The notes: generated by a model from the letters alone, not told the origin. 9,301 bases of DNA from an uncultured Clostridia bacterium (GCA_944391155.1 CALXSO010000015.1:1-9301), one strand, 5' to 3'. Positions 1 through 6,451 are shown, counted from the stretch's first letter. Translations and numbers: made by a program.

Positions 1-13
1 AATGTTGGTATTT

Positions 14-484
14 TTAAAAATCCACACCATTTATATTTGCCTTCCAACCAAAAGGAAAGGGAATTTCAGAAAAATTATTAGAAATTTCAAGAGCACTTTG
101 ATAAGCAAAAGAAGTTGTGGGCAATGCACCAGTGATTAGGTCTACACCATCAGGATTAATCATAGGAACTATAAAGATAGAAGAAGAATTAAATAAATCA
201 GGAACATATTGATTATACAAAGAAGTTTTATTAACAAAAGCATCACAATAATCTTCAATAAATTTCATTAGAAGGACAGTGCAGATCCACTCATTAGCAT
301 GAATACTTCCAGAATAAAATACCTTGTTAGGACCTTTACCTAACTTAATAGCATAGATATTCTTGCCCAAAACACTATTACCAATTACTTGAATATTTAA
401 AAAAGGAAAAGTTAAATTTAACTCTATTAAATTTCTTCTAAATAAAGAATAAGTATAATTTACGTTGGTAGGAACAATATTCAT
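14..484 (-). CDS. M14-family zinc carboxypeptidase-like protein, N-terminal part, apparently frameshifted
   Basis: The 156-residue product resembles the first half of M14 metallopeptidases, the carboxypeptidase A / gamma-D-glutamyl-diamino-acid endopeptidase group that trims peptidoglycan peptides in Bacillota. Seen: the first two zinc ligands in SIHANEW (H62, E65), the NPDG motif (110-113) and a WKANINGVD segment (147-155) that in relatives continues into the substrate-binding GVDLN motif. There is no signal peptide, so a cytoplasmic or spore role is possible. The start is supported by AGGTGA (496-491) six bases before ATG. The frame hits TAA directly after GVDF, at a T5/A5 run, so the third zinc ligand and catalytic Glu are missing. 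The remaining 13 bases to the window edge are too few to prove continuation. It is divergent from the surface-protein gene. Family is confident; the exact substrate is not. Confidence 0.75.
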   Translation of the reverse strand: MNIVPTNVNYTYSLFRRNLIELNLTFPFLNIQVIGNSVLGKNIYAIKLGKGPNKVFYSGSIHANEWICTVLLMKFIEDYCDAFVNKTSLYNQYVPDLFNSSSIFIVPMINPDGVDLITGALPTTSFAYQSALEISNNFSEIPFPFGWKANINGVDF

Positions 485-566
485 AATTAATCACCTAAAA
501 TATAATATGGCAGGCATAAAAAAATGTTAATTTTAATGTAATGATTTTGTAACAAAAATGTAATAT

Positions 567-595
567 ATTAAAAGTGTATAACAAATATGTGACAA
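567..595 (-). promoter_or_regulatory. candidate promoter for the M14 peptidase gene
   Basis: Read on the minus strand, a -35 TTGTCA (595-590) is followed after 17 bases by a -10 TTTAAT (572-567), each matching the sigma-A consensus at 5 of 6 bases. The expected transcript start is near 560, giving a leader of about 75 bases. A second pair, TTAACA (530-525) with TATTAT (507-502) and a 17-base spacer, also fits, but would start transcription almost inside the ribosome binding site and is less likely to serve this start codon. Confidence 0.45.
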
Positions 596-598
596 ATA

Positions 599-627
599 TT
601 GACTAAACAATTTAAAAATATTATCAT
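599..627 (+). promoter_or_regulatory. candidate promoter for the surface-protein gene
   Basis: TTGACT (599-604) and TATCAT (622-627) are separated by 17 bases, and each matches the sigma-A consensus at 5 of 6 positions. The predicted start near 634 leaves a leader of about 34 bases carrying the purine-rich AAGAGGGG (649-656) before ATG 668. The -35 is only three bases from the -35 of the candidate divergent promoter, and two copies of ACAAATAT (581-588, 592-599) lie 11 bases apart beside it. Confidence 0.6.
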
Positions 628-667
628 GAAATAGAGAATAAAATAAGAAAGAGGGGTTTGATATTAA

Positions 668-2977
668 ATGGTCAAGAAATTAAAAACCATAATTATAATA
701 TTACTTTTTTTAGCAACAAGTTTAAGCACATATGCATATGCTGTTGATTCTGGAAACACAAACAATCTTAAAATAGAAAAAGTTTCAAATCCAGATGCAG
801 GAGAAGGAGAGGCAGATGGACTAGTTGAAGGAGGAGACCGCGAAACAAGTTATGCATGGGCAATGGCAACAAGAGGAGATTATATATATATAGGAACAAA
901 TAGAAACATAGTAGGAAGTGTAGCAGATACATTCGCAAAGGCTATGGAATCAGCTGGGGTATCACAAGATGTTGCATGGGAATTAATAAATTCAATGACA
1001 AATAATGAAATTCCAAGACCAACAACAGAAGATGGTGGAGAAATATTTAAATATAATATGACAACAGGCGAAATGAAGAAAATATATACTGCAGAAGCAG
1101 GAGTAGCTTTCAGAATGGCTGTAGAATTTGAGGGGGATTTATATTTTGCTTCATATTCAGCAGTTGCAGGAGCAGATAACTACATTTATAAAATTGATGA
1201 AAATGATAATATGACAATTGCTTTTACATCTTCCAATGGAACAAGTTTACGTGCATCATGTGTGTATGATGACAAATTACTTTTTGGTGGAGTAGATGCA
1301 AGAATAGAATTAGACGAAGGTTATGAAGATTATCAAAAACTTGCAATATTAGAAAAAGATCCAAATGATGATACAAAATGGGAAAGAATAGCTGATTATA
1401 AAGACTTTAAAGATTATGGAGCTGATGCAGCAGTATATAGTACTATAGCAAGTCCAATATGGGATATGTGTACATATAATGGATATATATATGCAGTAAT
1501 ACCTAATAGCAGAGGAATGGTAATGTTTAAAGGTCATCCTGCTGAAGGAGATGAACAAGCAAATGAATATGGATGGTATTGGGAAGAGGTAATTGGAAAA
1601 TATAATGGAGTAAATAATTTAGGATTAGCTGAAGATCCAGAAGGATATACTGGAGAAGAGGCAGGATTAGTTACTATGACTGCAACACCTTTTACTTTTA
1701 AAGATCAACTTTATTTAATGAATTTTGATAACACAATTTCAGCAACAGTATCAGCAGTTACAGGAATAGTTTCAGAAATTGCAAACCGAGATGTTAAACC
1801 AAGCGATTATTTAAAAACAATGTATATAACTTTAAACAATCCACAAAAATTATGGAAATACAACAAAGAAAATGGAAAATTTGAAGAAGTTGAAGGTTTT
1901 TCAAAATATATGAAAAACAATTGTATAGAATATGTTTGGAGAGCAGAAACATACAACGACGAACTATATATTACAACAATGGATTCAGCTATTCTATATA
2001 AATACATAAAAAATCTTAAAGGAACATATTTTGTAGACTTAACAGATGAAGAGTTAGAAGGATTAAATAGTAAAATAGATGAGTTATTATCAACAATAGA
2101 TGGAATAGGTTCTGGAATAGAGCAAATAGACCAAATAAAATCAATATTAGAAAACTTTAAAGTAATGCTTGATGAATTTAAGACTTCTATGAATGATGGT
2201 GAAGCATTCTTTGATTTTGTTATAAAATATGAAGAATTAATAGGACAAATTGAAGAATTAGGCTCAGGAGAAAATCCATTAATAAATATGGCTGGAGAAG
2301 AATTTGTAGAATTATATAATAAATTTGACTGGGAAGGTTTAAAAATGTATGCTTATATAGCAAAAACTATTGATAACGATGTTTGGGGATTTGACCTTCT
2401 AAAGAGTTCAGATGGAGAAAATTTTGAAATTGTAACAGATAGTGGATTTAATGATAAATACAACTATGGTGGACGTTCATTAATAGCTACTGATAATGGA
2501 TTATATGTAGGTACAGCAAATCCATTCTATGGAGCACAATTATGGAGAATAAGTTATGAAACAGATGATCCAGATCCAGAAAATCCAGATGATGAAAAAC
2601 CAGATCCAGAAAATCCAGATGACGAAAAACCAGATCCAGAGAATCCAGATGACGAAAAACCAGATCCAGAAAATCCAGACGAGGAAAAACCAGATCCAGA
2701 GAATCCAGATAATGAAAAACCAGATCCAGATGATGATAAAATACAAGATGAATTCCAAGATCAAATAAAAGATCCTGATAAACTAACAGATGGATTAAAT
2801 GACATTAATAATTCATATAATTTAAATGCTAGTAAAAATGATGGTACAACAGCTCAGACACAATTACCAAAAGCAGGTGAAAAATATATTACAATAATGA
2901 TAACTTTAGGAGCAGTTGGAATATTAGGTGCAGCTTCATTTAAATACTTTAAGTATAAGAATATAGATAAGCATTAA
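668..2977 (+). CDS. Secreted, sortase-anchored beta-propeller-like surface protein with PDPENPDDEK repeats
   Basis: This 769-residue protein is built for cell-wall display. Residues 1-25 form a signal peptide (KK, hydrophobic core, AYA before V26). Residues about 45-455 contain repeated strand-rich blocks such as YIYIGT, DLYFAS, KLLFGG and ELYITT, each followed by a loop, which suggests beta-propeller blades. Residues about 458-555 look helical and partly coiled-coil. A further blade-like stretch ends in LYVGTAN and LWRI (to 628). Five acidic decapeptide repeats (635-684) and a partial sixth form a probable wall-spanning stalk. The C-terminus has LPKAG (733-737), a hydrophobic segment and a basic tail, which is the layout of a sortase signal with A replacing the usual T. 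No catalytic residues are recognised, so the ligand is unknown. No sortase gene is in the window. The gene appears monocistronic, with its own promoter and terminator. Confidence 0.85.
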   Translation: MVKKLKTIIIILLFLATSLSTYAYAVDSGNTNNLKIEKVSNPDAGEGEADGLVEGGDRETSYAWAMATRGDYIYIGTNRNIVGSVADTFAKAMESAGVSQDVAWELINSMTNNEIPRPTTEDGGEIFKYNMTTGEMKKIYTAEAGVAFRMAVEFEGDLYFASYSAVAGADNYIYKIDENDNMTIAFTSSNGTSLRASCVYDDKLLFGGVDARIELDEGYEDYQKLAILEKDPNDDTKWERIADYKDFKDYGADAAVYSTIASPIWDMCTYNGYIYAVIPNSRGMVMFKGHPAEGDEQANEYGWYWEEVIGKYNGVNNLGLAEDPEGYTGEEAGLVTMTATPFTFKDQLYLMNFDNTISATVSAVTGIVSEIANRDVKPSDYLKTMYITLNNPQKLWKYNKENGKFEEVEGFSKYMKNNCIEYVWRAETYNDELYITTMDSAILYKYIKNLKGTYFVDLTDEELEGLNSKIDELLSTIDGIGSGIEQIDQIKSILENFKVMLDEFKTSMNDGEAFFDFVIKYEELIGQIEELGSGENPLINMAGEEFVELYNKFDWEGLKMYAYIAKTIDNDVWGFDLLKSSDGENFEIVTDSGFNDKYNYGGRSLIATDNGLYVGTANPFYGAQLWRISYETDDPDPENPDDEKPDPENPDDEKPDPENPDDEKPDPENPDEEKPDPENPDNEKPDPDDDKIQDEFQDQIKDPDKLTDGLNDINNSYNLNASKNDGTTAQTQLPKAGEKYITIMITLGAVGILGAASFKYFKYKNIDKH
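2570..2740 (+). repeat. Five 30-bp tandem repeats coding PDPENPDDEK, plus a partial sixth
   Basis: Units start at 2570, 2600, 2630, 2660 and 2690, followed by PDPDDDK (2720-2740). Each unit codes PDPENPD then DE, EE or NE and K. The units differ from one another by only a few mostly third-position changes, so they probably arose by recent duplication. Their likely role is a flexible acidic Pro/Asp-rich stalk between the folded domain and the wall anchor. Copy number is expected to vary between strains. The long open frames seen on both strands here are by-products of the 30-bp period. Confidence 0.95.
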
Positions 2978-3026
2978 AAAATATAAAAATATACTTACTA
3001 ATTAAAAAGTATAAAAAACAATATTT

Positions 3027-3063
3027 GAGGCAGAAAAATTTGAAAGTTTCTGCCTCGATTTTT
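3027..3063 (+). terminator. Intrinsic terminator of the surface-protein gene
   Basis: GAGGCAGAAA (3027-3036) pairs perfectly with TTTCTGCCTC (3047-3056) across a 10-base loop. It is followed by GATTTTT, a short U-tract. It lies 50 bases after the stop codon and ahead of the ssrA promoter, so it separates the two transcripts. Confidence 0.85.
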
Positions 3064-3110
3064 AAAATAAAACATAAAAATGAATCTAAATTGTAACAGG
3101 AACAAAACAA

Positions 3111-3154
3111 TTATAAAAATTAGCATAAATATATTATAAAAATTAGCACAAATA
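3111..3154 (+). repeat. Two tandem copies of a 21-bp AT-rich element upstream of ssrA
   Basis: Positions 3111-3131 and 3134-3154 both start TTATAAAAATTAGC and differ at one base, with a 23-bp period. They end five bases before the ssrA -35 box. An A/T-rich tandem here could act as an UP-element or as a regulator site. This is inferred from position only. Confidence 0.7.
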
Positions 3155-3159
3155 AATTA

Positions 3160-3188
3160 TTGATTAAGAACTAAAAATATAGTATAAT
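3160..3188 (+). promoter_or_regulatory. ssrA promoter
   Basis: TTGATT (3160-3165) and a perfect TATAAT (3183-3188) are separated by 17 bases. The expected transcript start, about 3195, lies just upstream of the mature tmRNA 5' end at 3199, as expected for a precursor trimmed by RNase P. Confidence 0.8.
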
Positions 3189-3198
3189 AAAAACATAT

Positions 3199-3556
3199 GG
3201 GGGTGTAAAGGTTTCGACATACTACCAGAAATATAGATAGCAAGTAGTGGATTCTCGTTGGCCACTCAAAAAAACGAGAAATTAAATATAAACGCAGAAA
3301 ATAATAATGAGTACGCATTAGCTGCCTAAACTGCAGCTACACTTTACTAAAAAAGCCTACGTTTTTAGATAAAGTGCTAATTTAGTAGGAAACGAAGCTA
3401 CTTTTTCTTTGGGAGTAGTGGGTAATAAACAAAGATAACGTCTTTAAAAACCTGTTTATCGGTGTTTAAAGAAGGAAGAAAAAAGAGAAACTAAACTTGT
3501 AGAAGTCTATGTGGAAAGTATTATGGACAGGAGTTCGACTCTCCTCACCTCCACCA
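3199..3556 (+). ncRNA. ssrA: Transfer-messenger RNA (tmRNA)
   Basis: This 358-base RNA rescues stalled ribosomes and tags the unfinished protein for proteolysis, working with SmpB. The 5' end GGGGGTG pairs with CACCTCC near the 3' end to form the tRNA-Ala-like acceptor stem, and the encoded ACCA ends the gene. The T arm is AGGAG, loop TTCGACT, CTCCT. Pseudoknot PK1 is visible as AGTGG (3246-3250) with CCACT (3262-3266), interlocked with CTCGTT (3254-3259) and AACGAG (3273-3278). The tag frame starts at GCA 3294 and reads AENNNEYALAA, stop at 3327-3329. The tag end and stop lie in a stem TAGCTGC (3319-3325) with GCAGCTA (3333-3339). It is the normal single-piece form, not permuted. smpB is not in the window. 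Confidence 0.97.
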
Positions 3557-3558
3557 AC

Positions 3559-3622
3559 AAGTATTATGTAAACGCACTAAACTCTTTTATGAAGTTGTAA
3601 TTCATAAAGTGCAAAAATACTT
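3559..3622. repeat. Nested inverted repeat just 3' of ssrA
   Basis: Three stems nest around one loop: AAGTATT (3559-3565) with AATACTT (3616-3622), GCACT (3574-3578) with AGTGC (3608-3612), and TTATGAA (3587-3593) with TTCATAA (3601-3607). The structure starts three bases after the tmRNA CCA end. It is the only hairpin candidate for ending ssrA transcription, but no U-tract follows on either strand, so a simple intrinsic terminator is doubtful. It may instead be a 3' processing structure or the trace of a small inserted element. Confidence 0.7.
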
Positions 3623-3710
3623 ATATGACAGCAATTTGAAATTCTATATAAAATAAAAAATGGACAGCATTCATTATAAAAAATAAATATAAAAAATTAA
3701 CAAAAAACCA

Positions 3711-3739
3711 TTTACATTTTTAACAAATTTGTATAAAAT
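3711..3739 (+). promoter_or_regulatory. candidate promoter of the glycosyltransferase gene
   Basis: TTTACA (3711-3716) and TAAAAT (3734-3739) are 17 bases apart, each with 5 of 6 consensus matches. A perfect TATAAT at 3739-3744 overlaps but has no -35 at a good distance. The 10-bp palindrome ACAAATTTGT (3723-3732) lies in the spacer and could be an operator, although such palindromes are common in AT-rich DNA. Confidence 0.5.
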
Positions 3740-3802
3740 ATAATAGGATTGAAGAAAAATGTCACAAACGAAAGAAAATTGAAAAAGAAAGGGAGTATAT
3801 CA

Positions 3803-5095
3803 ATGAAAATATTGATGTTAACTTGGGAATACCCACCAAGAGTTGTAGGGGGAATTGCAAGAGTAGTATATGATTTATCAAAAACACTAATAAAAGATGG
3901 TCATGATGTTACAGTAGTAACATATAGAGAAGGAGATGCACCATATTTTGAAGATGATAAAGGAGTAAAAGTATATCGAGTAGATAATTACATGATAAAC
4001 CCCAATAATTTCATTGATTGGATAATGCAATTAAACTTTAATTTAATTGCAAAAGCTAATGAATTAATAGCAAAAGAAGGAAATTTTGATGTAATACATG
4101 CACATGACTGGCTTGTGGCATATGCAGCAAAAACATTAAAAAATTCTTATAACATCCCAATAGTAGCAACAATACATGCAACAGAATCAGGAAGAAATAG
4201 TGGAATACATGATGAAACACAAAGGTATATCAATGATACAGAGTGGATGCTAACATATGAAGCATCAGAAGTTATAGTAAATAGTAACTATATGAAAAAT
4301 GAATTACAAAGATTATTTGGATTACCATTTGAAAAAATAAATGTAGTACCAAATGGGGTAAATTTGAACCTATTTAATGGAGTAGAAAGAGACTATAACT
4401 TCAGAAGAAGATTTGCAATGGATAATGAAAAAATAATACTATTTATGGGAAGACTTGTTTATGAAAAAGGAATACAACATCTTATTGCAGCAATGCCAAA
4501 AATATTAAATGGATATCATGACGCAAAACTAGTAATATGTGGAAAAGGCGGAATGATGGATGAATTAAAAGCTGAAGCAAACAGTTTAGGAATCTCACAA
4601 AAAGTATATTTTGCAGGCTATATGAATGGGAAAGATGTACAAAAAATGTATAAAGCAGCAGATATTGCTGTATTTCCAAGCACATATGAGCCATTTGGAA
4701 TAGTAGCATTAGAAGCAATGTTATCAGAAAATCCAGTAGTAGTATCTGATATTGGAGGATTAAATGAAATAGTACAACATAGAGAAAATGGAATGAAAAC
4801 ATATTGTGGAAATCCAAACTCAATAGCAGACTCTATATTAGAATTATTATATGATCACAAATTATGTGCAGACATAGTAAAAAAAGCAAAAAATAAAGTA
4901 AGAAATGAATATAATTGGAGTAAAATTGCACAAGATACACACTTTGCATACCAAAAAGCAATATGTCAATCAGTAGCAGAAAAACAAAAACGAGAATTAG
5001 AACAAGAAAGAGCAAAGAAGACAAAGAAATTAATAAAAGGAGACAACGAAATAACAAATTTGTTAAATTTCAGAAAACGTCAAGCATATGCTTAA
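3803..5095 (+). CDS. GT4-family glycosyltransferase (GT-B fold, glycogen-synthase-like)
   Basis: The 430-residue protein is a retaining GT-B sugar transferase. It would move a sugar from a nucleotide-sugar donor to an unknown acceptor, in the cytoplasm or at the inner membrane face. Seen: the N-terminal glycine loop WEYPPRVVGG (8-17), DVIHAHDW (96-103), VPNGVN (183-188), the donor-site GRLVYEKG (216-223) and the E-X7-E motif EPFGIVALE (E296, E304). The length is normal for GT4. The last 35 or so residues are a charged Lys/Glu-rich tail. The chosen ATG at 3803 has GGGAG (3791-3795) seven bases upstream and begins MKILMLTWEYPP as in relatives; an in-frame TTG at 3749 would add 18 unsupported residues. 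The gene stands alone between ssrA and a terminator. Glycogen/maltosyl synthesis and envelope glycan synthesis are both possible; there are no pathway neighbours to decide. Confidence 0.9.
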   Translation: MKILMLTWEYPPRVVGGIARVVYDLSKTLIKDGHDVTVVTYREGDAPYFEDDKGVKVYRVDNYMINPNNFIDWIMQLNFNLIAKANELIAKEGNFDVIHAHDWLVAYAAKTLKNSYNIPIVATIHATESGRNSGIHDETQRYINDTEWMLTYEASEVIVNSNYMKNELQRLFGLPFEKINVVPNGVNLNLFNGVERDYNFRRRFAMDNEKIILFMGRLVYEKGIQHLIAAMPKILNGYHDAKLVICGKGGMMDELKAEANSLGISQKVYFAGYMNGKDVQKMYKAADIAVFPSTYEPFGIVALEAMLSENPVVVSDIGGLNEIVQHRENGMKTYCGNPNSIADSILELLYDHKLCADIVKKAKNKVRNEYNWSKIAQDTHFAYQKAICQSVAEKQKRELEQERAKKTKKLIKGDNEITNLLNFRKRQAYA

Positions 5096-5139
5096 ATATA
5101 GGATATTAAATTCATAAATATAGAAAAGTTAAAAAATAA

Positions 5140-5165
5140 AGGGTAGAAAACTACCCTATTTTTTA
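5140..5165 (+). terminator. Intrinsic terminator of the glycosyltransferase gene
   Basis: GGGTAG (5141-5146), loop AAAA, and CTACCC (5151-5156), extended by an A-T pair, are followed by TATTTTTT. An A-rich run precedes the stem, so the hairpin has A-tracts and U-tracts on both sides, although only a plus-strand gene needs it here. Confidence 0.9.
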
Positions 5166-5275
5166 TTGTATAAGAAAAATTTTGATAACACAAATATATA
5201 CAAGCTATATTAATGTAATAAGAAAATAATTTTAAAAAATTTCACAAATTCTACAAATTTAGCACAAAAATAGTG

Positions 5276-5281
5276 TATAAT
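5276..5281 (+). promoter_or_regulatory. -10 box, probable promoter of the era cluster
   Basis: A perfect TATAAT, preceded by TG, lies after the upstream terminator and before era. The hexamers at the 17-19 base spacings (ACAAAT, TACAAA, CTACAA) are poor -35 matches, so the call rests on the -10 box and on position. Confidence 0.4.
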
Positions 5282-5406
5282 ATAAAAAGAAAAATAAAAG
5301 GTAAAAAACCAAAATGTGAAAATATCAAAACATGGAACATAAAAATATAAAATATCGAAATTGATTTTTATTAATATAAAAAAGAAATTAGAAAACAATC
5401 ATTTAT

Positions 5407-5446
5407 AAAGGAGGAAAGTTAGAAAACCATATCTAACAAGGTGAAA
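5407..5446 (+). promoter_or_regulatory. era leader: strong Shine-Dalgarno site, hairpin, then start codons
   Basis: AAAGGAGG (5407-5414) is a near-perfect Shine-Dalgarno site but lies 32 bases before ATG 5447. Between them GTTAGA (5418-5423) pairs with TCTAAC (5432-5437) across an eight-base loop. Looping out the hairpin leaves six bases to GTG 5441 and twelve to ATG 5447. A second, weaker site, AAGGTGA (5438-5444), serves ATG 5447 at close range, so the upstream site may be a standby or bridged site. Confidence 0.55.
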
Positions 5447-6349
5447 ATGGAAGAATTTAAATCAGGATTTGTATCAATAATAGGAAGAACAAATGTAGGA
5501 AAATCAACACTATTAAATTTATTAGTAGGAGAAAAAGTAGCAGCAATCGCAAATAAAGTTCAAACTACAAGAACAGCAATTAAAGGAATCGTAAACAGAA
5601 AAAATGCACAAATTATATTTACAGATACACCAGGAATTCACAAGCCAAAGCACAAATTAAATGAAACAATGATAGAAACATCATATGCAAGTTTACAAGA
5701 TGCAGATTTAATATTATTTATAATAGAAGCAACAAGTGAAAACATAGGAAAAGGAGATAGAATCATTTTAGAAAAAATAAAAGAAGCCAAAAGAAAAACG
5801 ATTCTAATAATAAATAAAATAGACATAAAAAAAAAAGAAAAATTATTAAACCTAATAGAAATATATAGTAAAGAATACAAATTTGAATCTGTAATACCAA
5901 TAGAAGCAACAAATACTAAATATAAAGACATTGTATTAGATGAAATAGAAAAGAGCCTAAAACCGGGACCAGCATATTATGATATAGAAGAATATACAGA
6001 TCAAACATTAAGACAACTTGCAGAAGAAACAATAAGAGAAAAAGCACTCAGAATTCTTCAAGATGAAGTACCACATGGGATTTATGTAGAAGTAGAAAAG
6101 ATGAAAACAAGAAAAAATAAAAAAAATGAAGAAATTTATGATATAGAAGCAACAATATATTGCTTAAGAGAATCACATAAGGGAATAATAATTGGAAAAA
6201 ATGGAGAAATGTTAAAAAGAATTGGAAGAGCAGCAAGAATAGATATGGAAGAAAACTTTGGAGTAAAAGTAAATTTAAAAACATGGGTAAAAGTTAAGCA
6301 AGACTGGATTGATAATCCAAAAATAGTTAATAAATTTAAAATAAATTAG
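5447..6349 (+). CDS. era: GTPase Era, 30S ribosome assembly factor
   Basis: Era is an essential GTPase that binds 16S rRNA near its 3' end and checks late 30S subunit maturation. Counting from ATG 5447 (300 residues, normal length): G1 GRTNVGKST (13-21), G2 TTRT (40-43), G3 DTPG (60-63), G4 NKID (123-126), and a C-terminal KH RNA-binding domain with GIIIGKNG (246-253). The G1 second variable position is T where most family members have P. The G5 position reads EAT (153-155) in place of the usual SA. The ATG at 5447 gives MEEFKSGFVSIIG, matching family N-termini. GTG 5441, six bases upstream in frame, is an alternative that adds two residues. It is the first gene of a cluster with yqzL, recO and priA, an order that also occurs for era-yqzL-recO in Bacillus. 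Confidence 0.97.
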   Translation: MEEFKSGFVSIIGRTNVGKSTLLNLLVGEKVAAIANKVQTTRTAIKGIVNRKNAQIIFTDTPGIHKPKHKLNETMIETSYASLQDADLILFIIEATSENIGKGDRIILEKIKEAKRKTILIINKIDIKKKEKLLNLIEIYSKEYKFESVIPIEATNTKYKDIVLDEIEKSLKPGPAYYDIEEYTDQTLRQLAEETIREKALRILQDEVPHGIYVEVEKMKTRKNKKNEEIYDIEATIYCLRESHKGIIIGKNGEMLKRIGRAARIDMEENFGVKVNLKTWVKVKQDWIDNPKIVNKFKIN

Positions 6350-6451
6350 AAAGATTTTTAAATAAGTATAAATTTACTAAAAAAAGCAAAAGATAATATA
6401 AACATTCAATTTACACTTGAAGAAAAAACTTAAAAATAGGAGATGAGGCAA

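Larger units (their letters stand above)
5096..5446. other. Intergenic region between the glycosyltransferase gene and era
   Basis: It holds the terminator at 5140-5165, candidate promoter elements for era, and the Shine-Dalgarno/hairpin leader at 5407-5446. A perfect TATAAT lies at 5276-5281 without a convincing -35. Further upstream, TTGATA (5182-5187) and TATATT (5206-5211) have an 18-base spacer. If the 5276 box is used, the era leader is about 160 bases. The stretch 5282-5400 is A-rich with only weak AT-only inverted repeats (for example 5339-5346 with 5364-5371). The only short reading frames there, such as ATG 5332 with ten codons, have no ribosome binding site. No gene or riboswitch is recognised. 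Confidence 0.7.

Noticed and set aside
545..557. Small palindrome TTTTG-TAA-CAAAA between the divergent genes
   Set aside because: A five-base-pair stem in AT-rich DNA is likely by chance and has no other support as an operator.
2540..2768. Long open frames on both strands across the decapeptide repeats
   Set aside because: They result from the 30-bp period free of stops in several frames; there is no ribosome binding site, and they overlap the well-supported surface protein.
3199..3556. Possible att site or integrated element at the tmRNA 3' end
   Set aside because: No duplicate of the tmRNA 3' end, integrase gene or cargo is present; the next gene is an ordinary glycosyltransferase.
3759..3782. 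Seven-codon upstream frame (MSQTKEN) in the glycosyltransferase leader
   Set aside because: There is only a weak purine-rich stretch before it, which may not even be transcribed, and no attenuator structure follows.
3749..3802. TTG start adding 18 residues to the glycosyltransferase
   Set aside because: No Shine-Dalgarno site precedes it, and the added Lys-rich stretch is not part of the family; ATG 3803 has a good site and matches the conserved N-terminus.
4482..5057. Minus-strand frames of 74-113 codons inside the glycosyltransferase gene
   Set aside because: They are Leu/Phe-rich mirror images of the AT-rich coding strand and lack start signals; the plus-strand gene has full family motifs.
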